A stretch of DNA of 64,000 nucleotides from Arthrobacter gallicola. GTDB taxonomy: Bacteria; Actinomycetota; Actinomycetes; Actinomycetales; Micrococcaceae. The stretch lies in assembly GCF_014836775.1 (NCBI RefSeq), contig NZ_JACSQD010000007.1:124001-188000 (forward strand), given 5' to 3'. Within the stretch, counting starts at the first letter, position 1. Every line of letters begins with the position of its first letter. Made by a program: the position numbers and the translations under genes. The notes beneath the pieces were generated by a model. It was not told where the DNA came from, searched no databases, and saw nothing but the letters and a program-made list of their open reading frames with translations. Positions 32,562 to 41,777 of the stretch are shown here, in pieces.

Positions 32562-33731
32562 TCAGCGAGCTGCGTTGGCGAGCTCGGCAGCCTTGTCGGC
32601 GCCGTTGTCCATGGTGGTGGCGAGGGTAACCAGCGGGTGGTTGGCCTCGGCCAGGATGCGGCGGCCTTCTTCGACGTTGTTACCGTCCAGGCGGACAACC
32701 AGCGGCTTGTTGGCCTCGTCGCCGAGGATCTCCAGCGCCTTGACAATGCCGTTTGCGACGGCGTCGCAGGCGGTGATGCCGCCGAAGACGTTCACGAAGA
32801 CGGACTTGACCTGCTCATCGTTGAGGATGACGTCCAGGCCGGCAGCCATAACGGATGCCGAGGCTCCGCCGCCGATGTCCAGGAAGTTTGCGGGCTTGAC
32901 GTTGCCGTGCTTTTCACCGGCGTAGGCAACGACGTCGAGCGTGGACATGACCAGGCCGGCACCGTTACCGATGATGCCAACTTCGCCGTCGAGCTTGACG
33001 TAGTTGAGGTCGTTTTCCTTGGCCTTGGCTTCCAGCGGGTCTGCTGCGTCCTTGTCCTCGAGCTCGGCGTGGCCGGGCTGGCGGAAGTCGGCGTTCTCAT
33101 CCAGGGAGACCTTGCCGTCCAGGGCAACGATGTCGCCGGCGCCGGTCTTCACCAGCGGGTTGACCTCCACCAGGGTGGCGTCTTCCTTGACGAAGACATC
33201 CCACAGCTTGATGATCGCGTCGATCACGCCGTTGCGCAGTTCCGGAGCGAAACCGGCGGCGTCTACGATCTCTTCAGCCTTGGCCTGATCGATGCCGACG
33301 GCCGGGTCCACGGCGATGCGGGCCAGGGCGTCGGGACGCTCCACAGCCAGCTGCTCGATCTCCATGCCGCCTTCAACCGAGCACATGGCCAGGTAGTTGC
33401 GGTTCGCACGGTCCAGCAGGACCGAGAAGTAGTATTCCTCGGCGATGTCGGCACCCTGGGCAATCATCACCTTGTTGACGGTGTGGCCCTTGATGTCCAT
33501 CCCGAGGATGTTGCTGGCGTGCTCGAAGGCTTCGTCAGCGGTCTTGGCTACCTTGACGCCGCCGGCCTTGCCGCGGCCTCCGACCTTAACCTGTGCCTTG
33601 ACGACGACAACGCCGCCAATCTTCTCGGCAGCAGCTTTGGCTTCTTCAGGAGTGTGCGCCACGATTCCGGCAAGCACGGGTACACCGTGCGCCTCAAACA
33701 GATCGCGCGCCTGATATTCAAACAGGTCCAC
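32562..33731 (-). CDS. sucC: Succinate-CoA ligase beta subunit
   Basis: The product has 389 residues. The ATP-grasp N-terminal domain carries [19 protein letters not shown] and [20 protein letters not shown], and the C-terminal domain has the conserved [14 protein letters not shown] and [13 protein letters not shown]. It binds nucleotide and pairs with SucD. It starts at a GTG (33731) with AGAAGGAC upstream. Confidence 0.96.
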   Translation of the reverse strand: MDLFEYQARDLFEAHGVPVLAGIVAHTPEEAKAAAEKIGGVVVVKAQVKVGGRGKAGGVKVAKTADEAFEHASNILGMDIKGHTVNKVMIAQGADIAEEYYFSVLLDRANRNYLAMCSVEGGMEIEQLAVERPDALARIAVDPAVGIDQAKAEEIVDAAGFAPELRNGVIDAIIKLWDVFVKEDATLVEVNPLVKTGAGDIVALDGKVSLDENADFRQPGHAELEDKDAADPLEAKAKENDLNYVKLDGEVGIIGNGAGLVMSTLDVVAYAGEKHGNVKPANFLDIGGGASASVMAAGLDVILNDEQVKSVFVNVFGGITACDAVANGIVKALEILGDEANKPLVVRLDGNNVEEGRRILAEANHPLVTLATTMDNGADKAAELANAAR

Positions 33732-33768
33732 GGGCTAGTGTCCTTCTACGTCGAAGTAGGTTTACAGT

Positions 33769-33782
33769 CGATCAGCTGATCG
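33769..33782. promoter_or_regulatory. 14-bp palindrome upstream of sucC
   Basis: CGATCAGCTGATCG is a perfect palindrome 38-51 bases from the sucC start. The 33732-33941 gap also holds a CCAA-GGA hairpin at 33811-33833 that may end the pcrA transcript. No regulator is known for this site. Confidence 0.35.
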
Positions 33783-33941
33783 GGAAGCAGATGCGTGAAG
33801 CCGGGCTGCTCCAAAGGAACTTTAGTCCCTTGGCACCGGAGGCCCCTCACAGAGTACCGCTTTAGTGATGAAGCGCACAGTTCTATGGTTTGTAGAAAAA
33901 GGCGTCTTTCGGCTAAGGCGGCAGAGGGCTGAAAGGACCCG

Positions 33942-36470
33942 TCAGGCCTCCTTGGTGAGCGGGGCGTAGCGCAGCAGCAGGCGCTTCTCCCCGGCGTCGA
34001 ACTTCACCTTTGCCACTGTTTTGTCCCCGGCACCCTCGACGGCGAGCACCGTGCCGTGCCCGAAGGACGTGTGGTTGACCTTGTCCCCCACCACCACGGA
34101 AATGACTTCCTTCTGCGGCTGGACCCGGCCCATTGCTTTGGCGACCGGCGCGGCGGCGATGCTGCCGCCGGTGGAGGACGGCGCCCCGGCGCCCCAGTGT
34201 GATCCGCTGTAGCGGCTGGAGGTGATGCCGCTTCCGCCGCCCCACGCCGGGCGGTCCATGCCTTCGCGCTTCCACTCGATCAGTTCCGCCGGAACCTCGC
34301 CCAGGAACTGGCTTGCCGGGTTGTACTGGCTCTGCCCCCACATGCTGCGCACTTCCGAGCGCGTCACGTAGAGCCGTTCGCGGGCACGGGTGAGCCCGAC
34401 ATACGCCAGGCGGCGTTCCTCTGCCAGTTCGGCCGGATCGGTGGCTGAGCGCTGGTGCGGGAAGATCCCCTGCTCCATGCCGGTCAGGAACACCACCGGG
34501 AACTCCAGGCCCTTCGCGGTGTGCAGTGTCATCAGGGTGACCACACCCTGCCGGCGGGATTCCTCCACCGCAGCAGCGACTTCCTCGGCGGAGCCTTCCG
34601 GCGCGTCCGGAATCTGGTCTGCATCGGCCACCAGGGAGACCTGTTCCAGGAACTCGGACAGGGTGCCTTCGGGGTTGTCCCGCTCAAATTCCCTGACTAC
34701 GGCCACAAGTTCAGCGAGGTTCTCCACCCGGGACTCGTCCTGCGGATCGCTGCTGGAGCGCAGCTGCGCGAGGTAGCCGGTTTGTTCCAGCACGGCTTCC
34801 AAGGCCGCGGAAGCGCCGGATCCAGATGCTACCTCGGCCAGGTCGTCGATCAGTTTGACGAAGCCGTTGACGGCGTTCAGCGAGCGGGTGGCCAGGCCGG
34901 GCGCGTCCTCGGCCCGGCGCAGCGCTTCCATAAAGCTGATCCGTTCGCGTTCGGCCAGCGCGGCCACGGAATACTCGGCGCGGTCGCCGATCCCCCGCTT
35001 GGGTTCGTTGAGGATGCGGCGCAGGTTTACGACGTCGTCCTGGTTCGCCAGCACCCGCAGGTAGGCCAGCGCGTCCTTGATTTCCTTGCGTTCATAGAAC
35101 CGGGTGCCGCCGACCACCTTGTAGGGCAGGCCGACGCGCACCAGCACGTCTTCCAGGGAACGGGACTGGGCATTGGTGCGGTAGAAGATGGCGACGTCGC
35201 CCGGGCGCAGGTTTTCCTCGTCCTGCAGCCGGTCGATCTCCTCGGCGATAAACCGGGCTTCCTCGTGTTCATTCTCACCGACGTAGCCCACGATCTTGGC
35301 GCCGTCGCCCTCCGCGGTCCACAGTTTTTTCTCCGGCCGGTTCGGGTTGCGGGAGATTACCGCATTGGCGGCGGAGAGGATGGTCTGGGTGGACCGGTAG
35401 TTCTGCTCCAGGAGGATGGTCCGCGCAGAGGGATAATCCTTCTCGAAGTCCACAATGTTGCGTACGTCCGCGCCGCGGAAGGCGTAGATGGACTGGTCGG
35501 AATCGCCCACTACGGTGAGCTCGGCCGGCGGAATATCCAGCTGCCCCTCCCCCGGCACGCCCACGAGTTCGCGCACCAGCGCGTACTGGGCGTGGTTGGT
35601 GTCCTGGTACTCGTCCACCAGAATGTGCCGGAAGCGGCGCCGGTAATACTCGGCCACGCCGGGGAAGGCCCGGAACATGTAGACGGTTTGGGCAATCAGG
35701 TCGTCGAAGTCCATGGCGTTGGCCTGGCGCATGCGCTGGGTATAGCCGGTGTAGACCTGGGCAACTGCCTGTTCGAACGGGTCCGAGTAGTTGGCGCTCG
35801 AGGCGTAGGACTCGTCGTCGATCAGTTCGTTCTTGAGCCCGGAGATCTTGTTGGCGATGGCCTTGGGCGCAAACCGCTTGGGATCGAGGTCCAGGCCCTT
35901 CGCCACCAGGGTGATCAGCCGCAGCGTGTCCGCGGAGTCGTAGATGGAGAAGTTGGAGTTCATCCCCACCGTTTTGGCCTCGCGGCGCAGGATCCGCACG
36001 CAGGAGGAGTGGAAGGTGGAGATCCACATGGTTTTCGCGACGCCGCCCACCAGGGATTCGATGCGTTCGCGCATCTCCGCCGCGGCCTTGTTGGTGAAGG
36101 TGATGGCCAGGATCTGCCCCGGGTTGGACCGGCCGGTCGCCATCAGGTAGGCGATCCGGTGGCTGAGCACCCGGGTTTTGCCGGAGCCGGCGCCGGCCAC
36201 GATCAGCAGGGGCGAACCGCCGTGCTTGACCGCTTCCTCCTGCTGCGGGTTCAGGCCGCGCAGGAGGTCCGCCGCACGGGCTTCGTCGACGCGGGAATTC
36301 CGCCCGCCGCCGGTGCCGGCGGTGCCGGGTGCCGGGGCACCGGGCAGTGCAGCGCCAGGCAGCGCAGCGCCGGGCAGTGCAGCGCCGGGGGCGGTGTCGT
36401 CCTTGGCGGACCCAGGAGCGGTCTTGGACTTGCCGGGCGTGGAGAAGTACGGATCAAAGAGATAGTCCAT
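33942..36470 (-). CDS. pcrA: PcrA/UvrD-family DNA helicase
   Basis: The product has 842 residues from the ATG at 36470. Helicase motifs in order: Walker A AGAGSGKT, motif Ia TFTNKAAAEMRER, motif II DEYQDTN, motif IV QNYRS, motif V LMTLHTAKGLEFPVVF and motif VI AYVGLTRARERLY. The family unwinds DNA in repair and replication. The N-terminal extension before the helicase core is low-complexity and contains a PGAAL tandem repeat. The open frame continues to 37199 but that part overlaps the inositol-phosphatase-family gene in another frame and is rejected. Confidence 0.95.
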   Translation of the reverse strand: MDYLFDPYFSTPGKSKTAPGSAKDDTAPGAALPGAALPGAALPGAPAPGTAGTGGGRNSRVDEARAADLLRGLNPQQEEAVKHGGSPLLIVAGAGSGKTRVLSHRIAYLMATGRSNPGQILAITFTNKAAAEMRERIESLVGGVAKTMWISTFHSSCVRILRREAKTVGMNSNFSIYDSADTLRLITLVAKGLDLDPKRFAPKAIANKISGLKNELIDDESYASSANYSDPFEQAVAQVYTGYTQRMRQANAMDFDDLIAQTVYMFRAFPGVAEYYRRRFRHILVDEYQDTNHAQYALVRELVGVPGEGQLDIPPAELTVVGDSDQSIYAFRGADVRNIVDFEKDYPSARTILLEQNYRSTQTILSAANAVISRNPNRPEKKLWTAEGDGAKIVGYVGENEHEEARFIAEEIDRLQDEENLRPGDVAIFYRTNAQSRSLEDVLVRVGLPYKVVGGTRFYERKEIKDALAYLRVLANQDDVVNLRRILNEPKRGIGDRAEYSVAALAERERISFMEALRRAEDAPGLATRSLNAVNGFVKLIDDLAEVASGSGASAALEAVLEQTGYLAQLRSSSDPQDESRVENLAELVAVVREFERDNPEGTLSEFLEQVSLVADADQIPDAPEGSAEEVAAAVEESRRQGVVTLMTLHTAKGLEFPVVFLTGMEQGIFPHQRSATDPAELAEERRLAYVGLTRARERLYVTRSEVRSMWGQSQYNPASQFLGEVPAELIEWKREGMDRPAWGGGSGITSSRYSGSHWGAGAPSSTGGSIAAAPVAKAMGRVQPQKEVISVVVGDKVNHTSFGHGTVLAVEGAGDKTVAKVKFDAGEKRLLLRYAPLTKEA
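36339..36392. repeat. Tandem repeat inside pcrA (about 18-bp units)
   Basis: Three imperfect copies of GGCAGTGCAGCGCCGG-like units lie in the N-terminal low-complexity segment of pcrA and encode repeated PGAAL. They are likely length-variable between strains. Confidence 0.6.
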
Positions 36471-36549
36471 GGTGCGATTAAGTCTAGGTGCTGCCAGGGA
36501 CATTTTCCCGGAGTGCTTCCGGCGGCCGGGAATGTGCCCGACTGGATGC

Positions 36550-37365
36550 TTAGTTTCCGGCCAGCAGGCGCTGGATTTCCCGGACGGCAGCAGCGGGGCC
36601 GGCGATATGCCAGCGGAAACCGTGCACTTCCGCGATGGCTGTGGTTCCGCCGGCAGCTTCCACAACCGCTTTGCCCGGCAGCCAGTCCCACTCCGGGCAG
36701 CTGTGCTGGAACCAGGCGCCCAGCGCCCCCGTGGCCACCGATCCCAGGTCACAGGAACCGGAGCCGAGCATCCTGATGGTGGCCGCCGCCTGGGCTGCCT
36801 GTTTCCAGGGACCGGCAACTTCCTCCCGCTGCAGCCAGGTCGGGTGGAGGTAGGTGCCGGCACTGAGCCGGTCCAGGCCGGCGTCGGGAAGCGCCGGAAG
36901 TACGGCTCCGTTGAGCGTGGCAGGCCGGCCGGGACCGCCGAGCCAGAGCTTGTCCTCCTGCGGCTGGAAGATGGCGCCGAGCAGCACGTTGTCTGCGGGC
37001 TGCGTGTCGGCGGTATCCGTGGTGTCGGCGGTGTCGGTGCGCAGGGCCAGGGCGGAGCACCAGTAGGTAGACCCGGACAGAAAGTTGTAGGTGCCGTCCA
37101 CCGGATCAATGACCCAGGTCCGGCCGGAGGTGCCCGTGTGGCTGGCACCTTCCTCCCCGACGATCCCGTCTTCGGGGCGCAGCTGGCGCAGGGTGTCAAC
37201 CACGAGTCTTTCGGCAGCGTGGTCCGCCGCCGTCACGACGTCGGACACTGACGTTTTCTGCGTTCCGGTCACGCCCTCCTGCCGCATTTTGAAGGCCAGC
37301 GCCCCCGCCTCGCGGACGAGGCTGGCTGCCAGGACAAAGTCTGATTCGGTGGCGAACGCACTCAT
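36550..37365 (-). CDS. Inositol monophosphatase-family protein
   Basis: The product has 271 residues from the ATG at 37365. Metal-binding motifs are GEEGA (first Glu), IDPVDGTYNF (Asp-Pro-x-Asp-Gly) and WDWLPGKAVVEAAGG (third Asp). The family includes inositol monophosphatases, 3'-phosphoadenosine phosphatases and histidinol phosphatases; which applies here is not clear. The insert TDTADTTDTADTQPADN between motifs is a repetitive acidic loop. The stop is about 80 bases before the pcrA start, so pcrA may be co-transcribed. Confidence 0.88.
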   Translation of the reverse strand: MSAFATESDFVLAASLVREAGALAFKMRQEGVTGTQKTSVSDVVTAADHAAERLVVDTLRQLRPEDGIVGEEGASHTGTSGRTWVIDPVDGTYNFLSGSTYWCSALALRTDTADTTDTADTQPADNVLLGAIFQPQEDKLWLGGPGRPATLNGAVLPALPDAGLDRLSAGTYLHPTWLQREEVAGPWKQAAQAAATIRMLGSGSCDLGSVATGALGAWFQHSCPEWDWLPGKAVVEAAGGTTAIAEVHGFRWHIAGPAAAVREIQRLLAGN

Positions 37366-37433
37366 GATGCCCACCCTATCCGGCTCCGCAAGGGGCCGGG
37401 GAGGCCGAAGCCGGCCTCAGCCATACTGTTGGT

Positions 37434-38078
37434 ATGGGAAAAACTCCGGCACAGCGCGCAGCAAAGCACGGCGGTAACGCCGTTACCCCTGCAGCCACTC
37501 AGCCTTCCGTCAACGAAACCACGCAACGGACTCCGCAGCAGGCCAGGAACAATGCGAATCTCCTCCTGATCGCCGCGGCGGGGACCGCTCTGTTTATGTT
37601 CTGGTACTACCACCTGCTGGTGCTGGATCAGATGACCCAGCTGTCAGGTGGCCTGGCCATGCCTGATTCGCTGATTGGCGGGTATGGCATGGACCATCTG
37701 GCCGCGCTGCGCTCGGCCCTGGACACCGATGCCCTGGGCCAGCTCAGCTACGTGCATAAAACCGCGGGAACGCTGTTTCCGCTGATGTTCGGGTTCGCCT
37801 GGCTCCTGATCATCGGCCTCAACACCCAGCGCAGATCGCTGCGCTGGGTGTTGTGGGCCATGCCGATCCTCTTCGTCATCGTGGATCTGTGGGAAAACGT
37901 CGCCATTGACAACGTTCTGGGCGCCGCCGAATTGTCAGCCGGTGATGCCGGCCTGGCCAGCGTGCTCACGGTCGCCCGCTGGATCCTGCTCGGGCTGAGC
38001 CTCGTGGCGTCCGTGGTTGCGGTTTTTAGCTCCCGGACGTCCCGGCCACCAAAACTTCTCGCCGAGGACAAAGGCTAG
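37434..38078 (+). CDS. Four-helix membrane protein, unknown function
   Basis: The product has 214 residues. The N-terminal 40 residues are polar, and four hydrophobic segments follow (ANLLLIAAAGTALFMFWYYH, TAGTLFPLMFGFAWLLIIGL, RWVLWAMPILFVIVDLWENV, and LTVARWILLGLSLVASVVAV). WENVAIDN inside the third resembles a DUF-type membrane family but I cannot name it. Its last 144 bases overlap the convergent MMPL gene on the opposite strand. It is divergent from the inositol-phosphatase-family gene. Confidence 0.6.
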   Translation: MGKTPAQRAAKHGGNAVTPAATQPSVNETTQRTPQQARNNANLLLIAAAGTALFMFWYYHLLVLDQMTQLSGGLAMPDSLIGGYGMDHLAALRSALDTDALGQLSYVHKTAGTLFPLMFGFAWLLIIGLNTQRRSLRWVLWAMPILFVIVDLWENVAIDNVLGAAELSAGDAGLASVLTVARWILLGLSLVASVVAVFSSRTSRPPKLLAEDKG

Positions 38079-40064
38079 GGCCGGCACCACAACGGTCCGC
38101 ACCACCAGGGTGTCCAGCAGGACGCCGATCGCCACGGTGATGCCCACCTGGGTCAGGGTGACCAGCGGAAGGACACCGAGCACGGCGAACACTGCGGCGA
38201 GCAGGATGCCGGCACTGGTGATCACCCCTCCGGTGGAGCGCAGTGCCGCGAGCATGCCCTTGCGGGTGCCCAGTGCTGCTGCGTTCTCACGGGCACGGGT
38301 GACCAGGAAAATGTTGTAGTCCACGCCGAGGGCGACCAGGAACAGGAAGCTGTAGAGCAGTGTCAGGGTGTCCAGTGCGGGGAACCCGAGCACGTTCACG
38401 AACAGCAGCCAGCTGATCCCGGTGGAGGCGAAGAAGGTCAGCAGCACGGAGGCCACCAGCAGGACCGGGGCAACCAGGGAACGCAGCAGGACCAGCAGCA
38501 CCAGGAAGACGAGCACGATTACCAGCGAAACGACCAGGATCACGTCATGGGTGTTGGCTGCGAGCTGGTCAACGCGCTCGGCCGCTTCGCCGCCCACGAT
38601 TCCTTCGTATTCCGGGTGTGCGCCGAGATCGGTGCGCAGCTCTTCGACGAAGGTGTTGGCCTCCTCGCTTCCTGCCTCGTAGCTGCTCACCAGATCAATC
38701 CGGGTCAGCCCGTTGTGTTCCGAGGAGATTGTGGCCGTTTCCACGCCGTCCAGTCCACCGAGTTCCGCGGCTGCGGCATCAGCGCTGTCGGAATTGACCA
38801 GCACGATCACCGGAGAGGTAGAGCCCGCGGGGAACCCGGTGGCCAGGGTTTCCGCAGCGGTCACGGCCTGGGGCTTCTCGGTGAACTGTTCGTTCTCGCT
38901 GAGGCCAATTTTGGCGCTGAACAGGCCGGTGGCCATTACCAGCAGGACGACGACGGCGATCCCGGCGATCGTCTTAGGCCGGCGGGCGGTTGCTTCGCCG
39001 AGCCGTCCCCAGAACTTGCCCTCGCGCGCTGCGTCGCCCACCTTCGGAACGAAGGGCCAGAACAGCTTGCGGCCCAGCAGCACCAGGGCCACCGGCAGCA
39101 GGAACAGGGCACTGAGGATAGCGAACACGATTCCAACGGCCGCAGAGAAGCCCAGTCCGCGGTAGCTCAGGGTGTCGGTGAAGAGCAGGGTCAGGAGGGC
39201 CAGGATGACGGTTCCGCCGGAAGCAATGATGGCCTCGCGGGTGCGGGTCAGGGCCACGCCCATGGCTTCGAAGACGCTCTCATGGACGCGGAGCTCTTCG
39301 CGGTAGCGGGCAATCAGCAGCAGCGCGTAGTTGGTGGCGGCACCGAAGACCAGCACGCTGGTGATGCCGACGGCGGAGGGGTCCACCTCGATTCCGGACA
39401 CCGGGGCCAGGAAATCCACCATACGCAGCGCGAGCTGCTCGACGGTGGCGACAATCGCCAGCGGCACCATCCAGAGCCACGGCGAGCGGTAGGTGATCAG
39501 GAGCAGCAGGGCCACGACGGCGGCCGTAACTGTCAACAGGGTGAAGTTGGCTCCGGAGAACACTCCGGCGAGGTCAGCGGTGAACGCCGCGCCGCCGGTC
39601 AGCTCCGCGGTGATGCCTTCGGGGGCCGCGCCGGAAATTGCTTCGCGCAGGCTTTCCACTTCGTCGCCCACGGCGTCACCGTCGTCGCTCGCCGCCTGGA
39701 GGGTGACGGGAACCAGGGCAACCAGTCCGTTGTCCGCAACGATCGGCGGAACCTGCGCCGGCGGCGTCGAAACCCCGGCCTCCGCTGCGGCCGCACTGAT
39801 GTCCGCAATGGCCGCGCGGTCGGCGTCGTTCATTGCAGCGCCGTCAGTGCGGGACACCACGATCAGTGCCGTCGACTGCTGGGCGTCGGGGAATTCCTCC
39901 AGCAGTTCCTGCACCTGCGTGGTCTGGTACTTGTCGCTCAGGCCGCCTACGGTGGAAGCCTCGTTCTCCTGTACCGGGAGCGCAAAGAGCCCCACTATCA
40001 CCGCCAGGCCGAGGAGCAGCGTGATCCACGCCGCCTTAGCCGAACGGACAATCCCTGCATGCAT
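37935..40064 (-). CDS. MMPL/RND-family transporter
   Basis: The product has 709 residues from the ATG at 40064. The layout is one N-terminal helix, a periplasmic loop of about 120 residues, five helices, a second loop and five more helices, the MMPL double unit. GATNYALLLIARYREELR in the first half and GVDYNIFLVTRARE in the second are characteristic. It probably exports lipids or drugs. The C-terminus after KFWWPGRP is an unusual polar tail that overlaps the membrane-protein gene. The open frame further upstream overlaps the MarR gene and is rejected. Confidence 0.87.
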   Translation of the reverse strand: MHAGIVRSAKAAWITLLLGLAVIVGLFALPVQENEASTVGGLSDKYQTTQVQELLEEFPDAQQSTALIVVSRTDGAAMNDADRAAIADISAAAAEAGVSTPPAQVPPIVADNGLVALVPVTLQAASDDGDAVGDEVESLREAISGAAPEGITAELTGGAAFTADLAGVFSGANFTLLTVTAAVVALLLLITYRSPWLWMVPLAIVATVEQLALRMVDFLAPVSGIEVDPSAVGITSVLVFGAATNYALLLIARYREELRVHESVFEAMGVALTRTREAIIASGGTVILALLTLLFTDTLSYRGLGFSAAVGIVFAILSALFLLPVALVLLGRKLFWPFVPKVGDAAREGKFWGRLGEATARRPKTIAGIAVVVLLVMATGLFSAKIGLSENEQFTEKPQAVTAAETLATGFPAGSTSPVIVLVNSDSADAAAAELGGLDGVETATISSEHNGLTRIDLVSSYEAGSEEANTFVEELRTDLGAHPEYEGIVGGEAAERVDQLAANTHDVILVVSLVIVLVFLVLLVLLRSLVAPVLLVASVLLTFFASTGISWLLFVNVLGFPALDTLTLLYSFLFLVALGVDYNIFLVTRARENAAALGTRKGMLAALRSTGGVITSAGILLAAVFAVLGVLPLVTLTQVGITVAIGVLLDTLVVRTVVVPALAFVLGEKFWWPGRPGAKNRNHGRHEAQPEQDPAGDREHAGQAGITG

Positions 40065-40105
40065 CTGAGGTCTCCTGGGGGCTTGGAAAAAATAACTAGG
40101 GAACA

Positions 40106-40130
40106 AAGTATCTCTACGAAAGAGATACTT
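40106..40130. promoter_or_regulatory. MarR operator between MMPL and MarR genes
   Basis: AAGTATCTCT, 5-base spacer ACGAA, AGAGATACTT is a perfect 10-bp inverted repeat, 16 bases before the MarR start and 42 before the MMPL start. The spacing and symmetry suit a MarR dimer controlling both genes. Confidence 0.75.
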
Positions 40131-40145
40131 CAAGTTGAAGCTACC

Positions 40146-40700
40146 ATGGGACACGTGCAGAGAAATCAGTTGAGGCGGGAAATCGTCAACGCCGTCCGGG
40201 ATCTCACCCTGGACGGCCAGCAGGTCGCGGATACGTTCGCGCACAGCCATGGCTTGAATTCCACCGACATGCGCGCCCTGACGGCGATCATGGAGGCGGA
40301 AATCGGCGGCGAACCATTGACCGCCGGCCGGCTCAGCGCCCTGCTGGGCACGTCCACGGGAGCCACGACTGCGGTGATTGACAGGCTCGAACGGATCGGC
40401 CACATCCACCGGAGCCGCTCCGAGGAGGACCGGAGGAAAGTCACCCTGCATTTCGAGGCACTTGCGCGCCAGCTGGCCGGCGCCTATTTCGGGCCGCTGG
40501 GTGAGCTGAGCAGCGAAGTCATGGACAGGTACACGGAGGCCGAGCTGCAGACCATCCGGAATTTCCTTGACGGGATGCGGGAGGTCTACACAACGTACCT
40601 TCGGGTGCTGGAGACGGATTCCGGCACCGGCGGCCCGGAGACCCAGCCGGCACCGGCTGCCTCCCGCCCCGCCGACCCGGGCCGCGGCAGCGGTGTGTGA
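40146..40700 (+). CDS. MarR-family regulator of the MMPL transporter
   Basis: The product has 184 residues from the ATG at 40146. Winged-helix features are DMRALTAIMEAEIGGEPLTAGRLSALLGTSTGATTAVIDRLERIG (recognition helix) and RSEEDRRKVTLHF (wing). A Pro/Ala-rich C-terminal tail follows. It is divergent from the MMPL gene across an operator-containing gap of 81 bases. The longer open frame that starts at 38547 is a shadow of the MMPL gene. The likely role is repression of itself and MMPL, relieved by a small aromatic or lipophilic ligand. Confidence 0.87.
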   Translation: MGHVQRNQLRREIVNAVRDLTLDGQQVADTFAHSHGLNSTDMRALTAIMEAEIGGEPLTAGRLSALLGTSTGATTAVIDRLERIGHIHRSRSEEDRRKVTLHFEALARQLAGAYFGPLGELSSEVMDRYTEAELQTIRNFLDGMREVYTTYLRVLETDSGTGGPETQPAPAASRPADPGRGSGV

Positions 40701-40742
40701 AAACAGGTAAGCTGTTTATCGCTGCCCGCCAACGGCAGCCAC

Positions 40743-40816
40743 GCCTCCGTAGCTCAGTAGGATAGAGCGGCCCTCTCCTAAAGGGCAGGTCGTCGGTTCG
40801 ATTCCGGCCGGGGGCA
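40743..40816 (+). tRNA. tRNA-Arg(CCT)
   Basis: A full cloverleaf can be drawn over 74 bases: acceptor 40743-40749 pairs with 40809-40815, a D arm GCTC/GAGC, an anticodon stem GCCCT/AGGGC with loop CTCCTAA (anticodon CCT at 40777-40779, reading AGG), and a T arm CGTCGGTTCGATTCCGG. CCA is not encoded. A T6 tract follows at 40818-40823. Confidence 0.95.
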
Positions 40817-40861
40817 CTTTTTTGTTTCCGGGCTCCCGCTTCTGTCCGGACCTCGTCCGGG

Positions 40862-41776
40862 CTACTTCACCGCGCCGGCGGTCAGGCCGCCGATAAGCCG
40901 CTTCTCAATTACGGCGAAGAGGATGATGACCGGAACGATCGCGACGATCGAGATGCCGAAAACGTACTGCCAGCTGGTGGAGTACTGGCCAATGAACTTT
41001 GTCAGGGCCACGGACAGCGGCTGATTCTCGGCGGTGGACATGATGACCAGGCTGGCCGCGAACTCATTCCAGGCCGAGACGAAGGTAAAAATCACTGCCG
41101 TAACAATGCCGGGCCACACCAGCGGCAGGTTGATCGTGAAGAGCACCCTGAGCCGTCCGGCGCCGTCGATCTGTGCAGCCTCGTCGATTTCCTTGGGGAT
41201 GGCCGCGAAGAAACTGTGCATGATCCAGAGGGCGAAGGACAGGTTGAACGCGGCGTTGATCAGGATCATGGCCAGCCACGTGTTGTTGAGATCCAGCCAG
41301 AGCATCTGCCGGAAGAGCCCGGCAGTCAGAACCGCAGGTTGCAGCATCTGGGTGATGATCACCAGGAAGAGGAAGACCATCCGTCCGGGAAACCGGAAGC
41401 GCGCCGTGTAGTACGCGGCAGGTGTAGCCACGAGCAGCACCAGGAGGGTGGCTGAGACGGCGATGATGATGGTGGACCCCAGGTTGAATGGCAGCGGCGT
41501 TTCCGGCGTGTCCCACATCGTGGCGTAGTTGCCGAACTGCAGCCCGTCCTGCGGGAAATACGCCGGGGGAACGCTAAGAATCTCCGCACGGGTCTTCAGC
41601 GAGCCGACCAGCATGATCAGGTAGGGCGTGAGGAAAGCCAGGCCGATGAGTGCACCGGTGATGGTCCGTCCGGCCATCCGGCGGCGGCTGATTCCGTCAA
41701 CACGGTAGGTCTTGGTCCGCGGCGGCTGCGCTGCGGTTGGCCGGTCCAGGACCGGGGCGGGCGCAGTGGCAGCCAT
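40862..41776 (-). CDS. ABC sugar transporter permease (MalG type)
   Basis: The product has 304 residues with six hydrophobic segments after a cytoplasmic N-terminus. The permease signature is EIDEAAQIDGAGRLRVLFTI. It is the third gene of the importer operon, starting 1 base after the other permease stop (TGA G ATG) with GAAGGAGG inside the upstream gene. It forms the channel with its partner permease. No ATPase gene is present, so a shared MsiK-type ATPase elsewhere is likely. Confidence 0.92.
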   Translation of the reverse strand: MAATAPAPVLDRPTAAQPPRTKTYRVDGISRRRMAGRTITGALIGLAFLTPYLIMLVGSLKTRAEILSVPPAYFPQDGLQFGNYATMWDTPETPLPFNLGSTIIIAVSATLLVLLVATPAAYYTARFRFPGRMVFLFLVIITQMLQPAVLTAGLFRQMLWLDLNNTWLAMILINAAFNLSFALWIMHSFFAAIPKEIDEAAQIDGAGRLRVLFTINLPLVWPGIVTAVIFTFVSAWNEFAASLVIMSTAENQPLSVALTKFIGQYSTSWQYVFGISIVAIVPVIILFAVIEKRLIGGLTAGAVK

Positions 41777-41777
41777 C

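Noticed and set aside
36471-37199. N-terminal extension of the pcrA frame
   Set aside because: It overlaps the well-supported inositol-phosphatase-family gene in another frame and contains no helicase sequence; the ATG at 36470 gives a normal start.
38547-40145. Long plus-strand frame upstream of the MarR gene
   Set aside because: It is the complement of the MMPL gene, and its translation is rich in His/Gln/Gly with no domain.
40743-40816. tRNA-Arg as an integration site of a mobile element
   Set aside because: No integrase, no repeat of the tRNA 3' end and no phage genes are present in the flanks.
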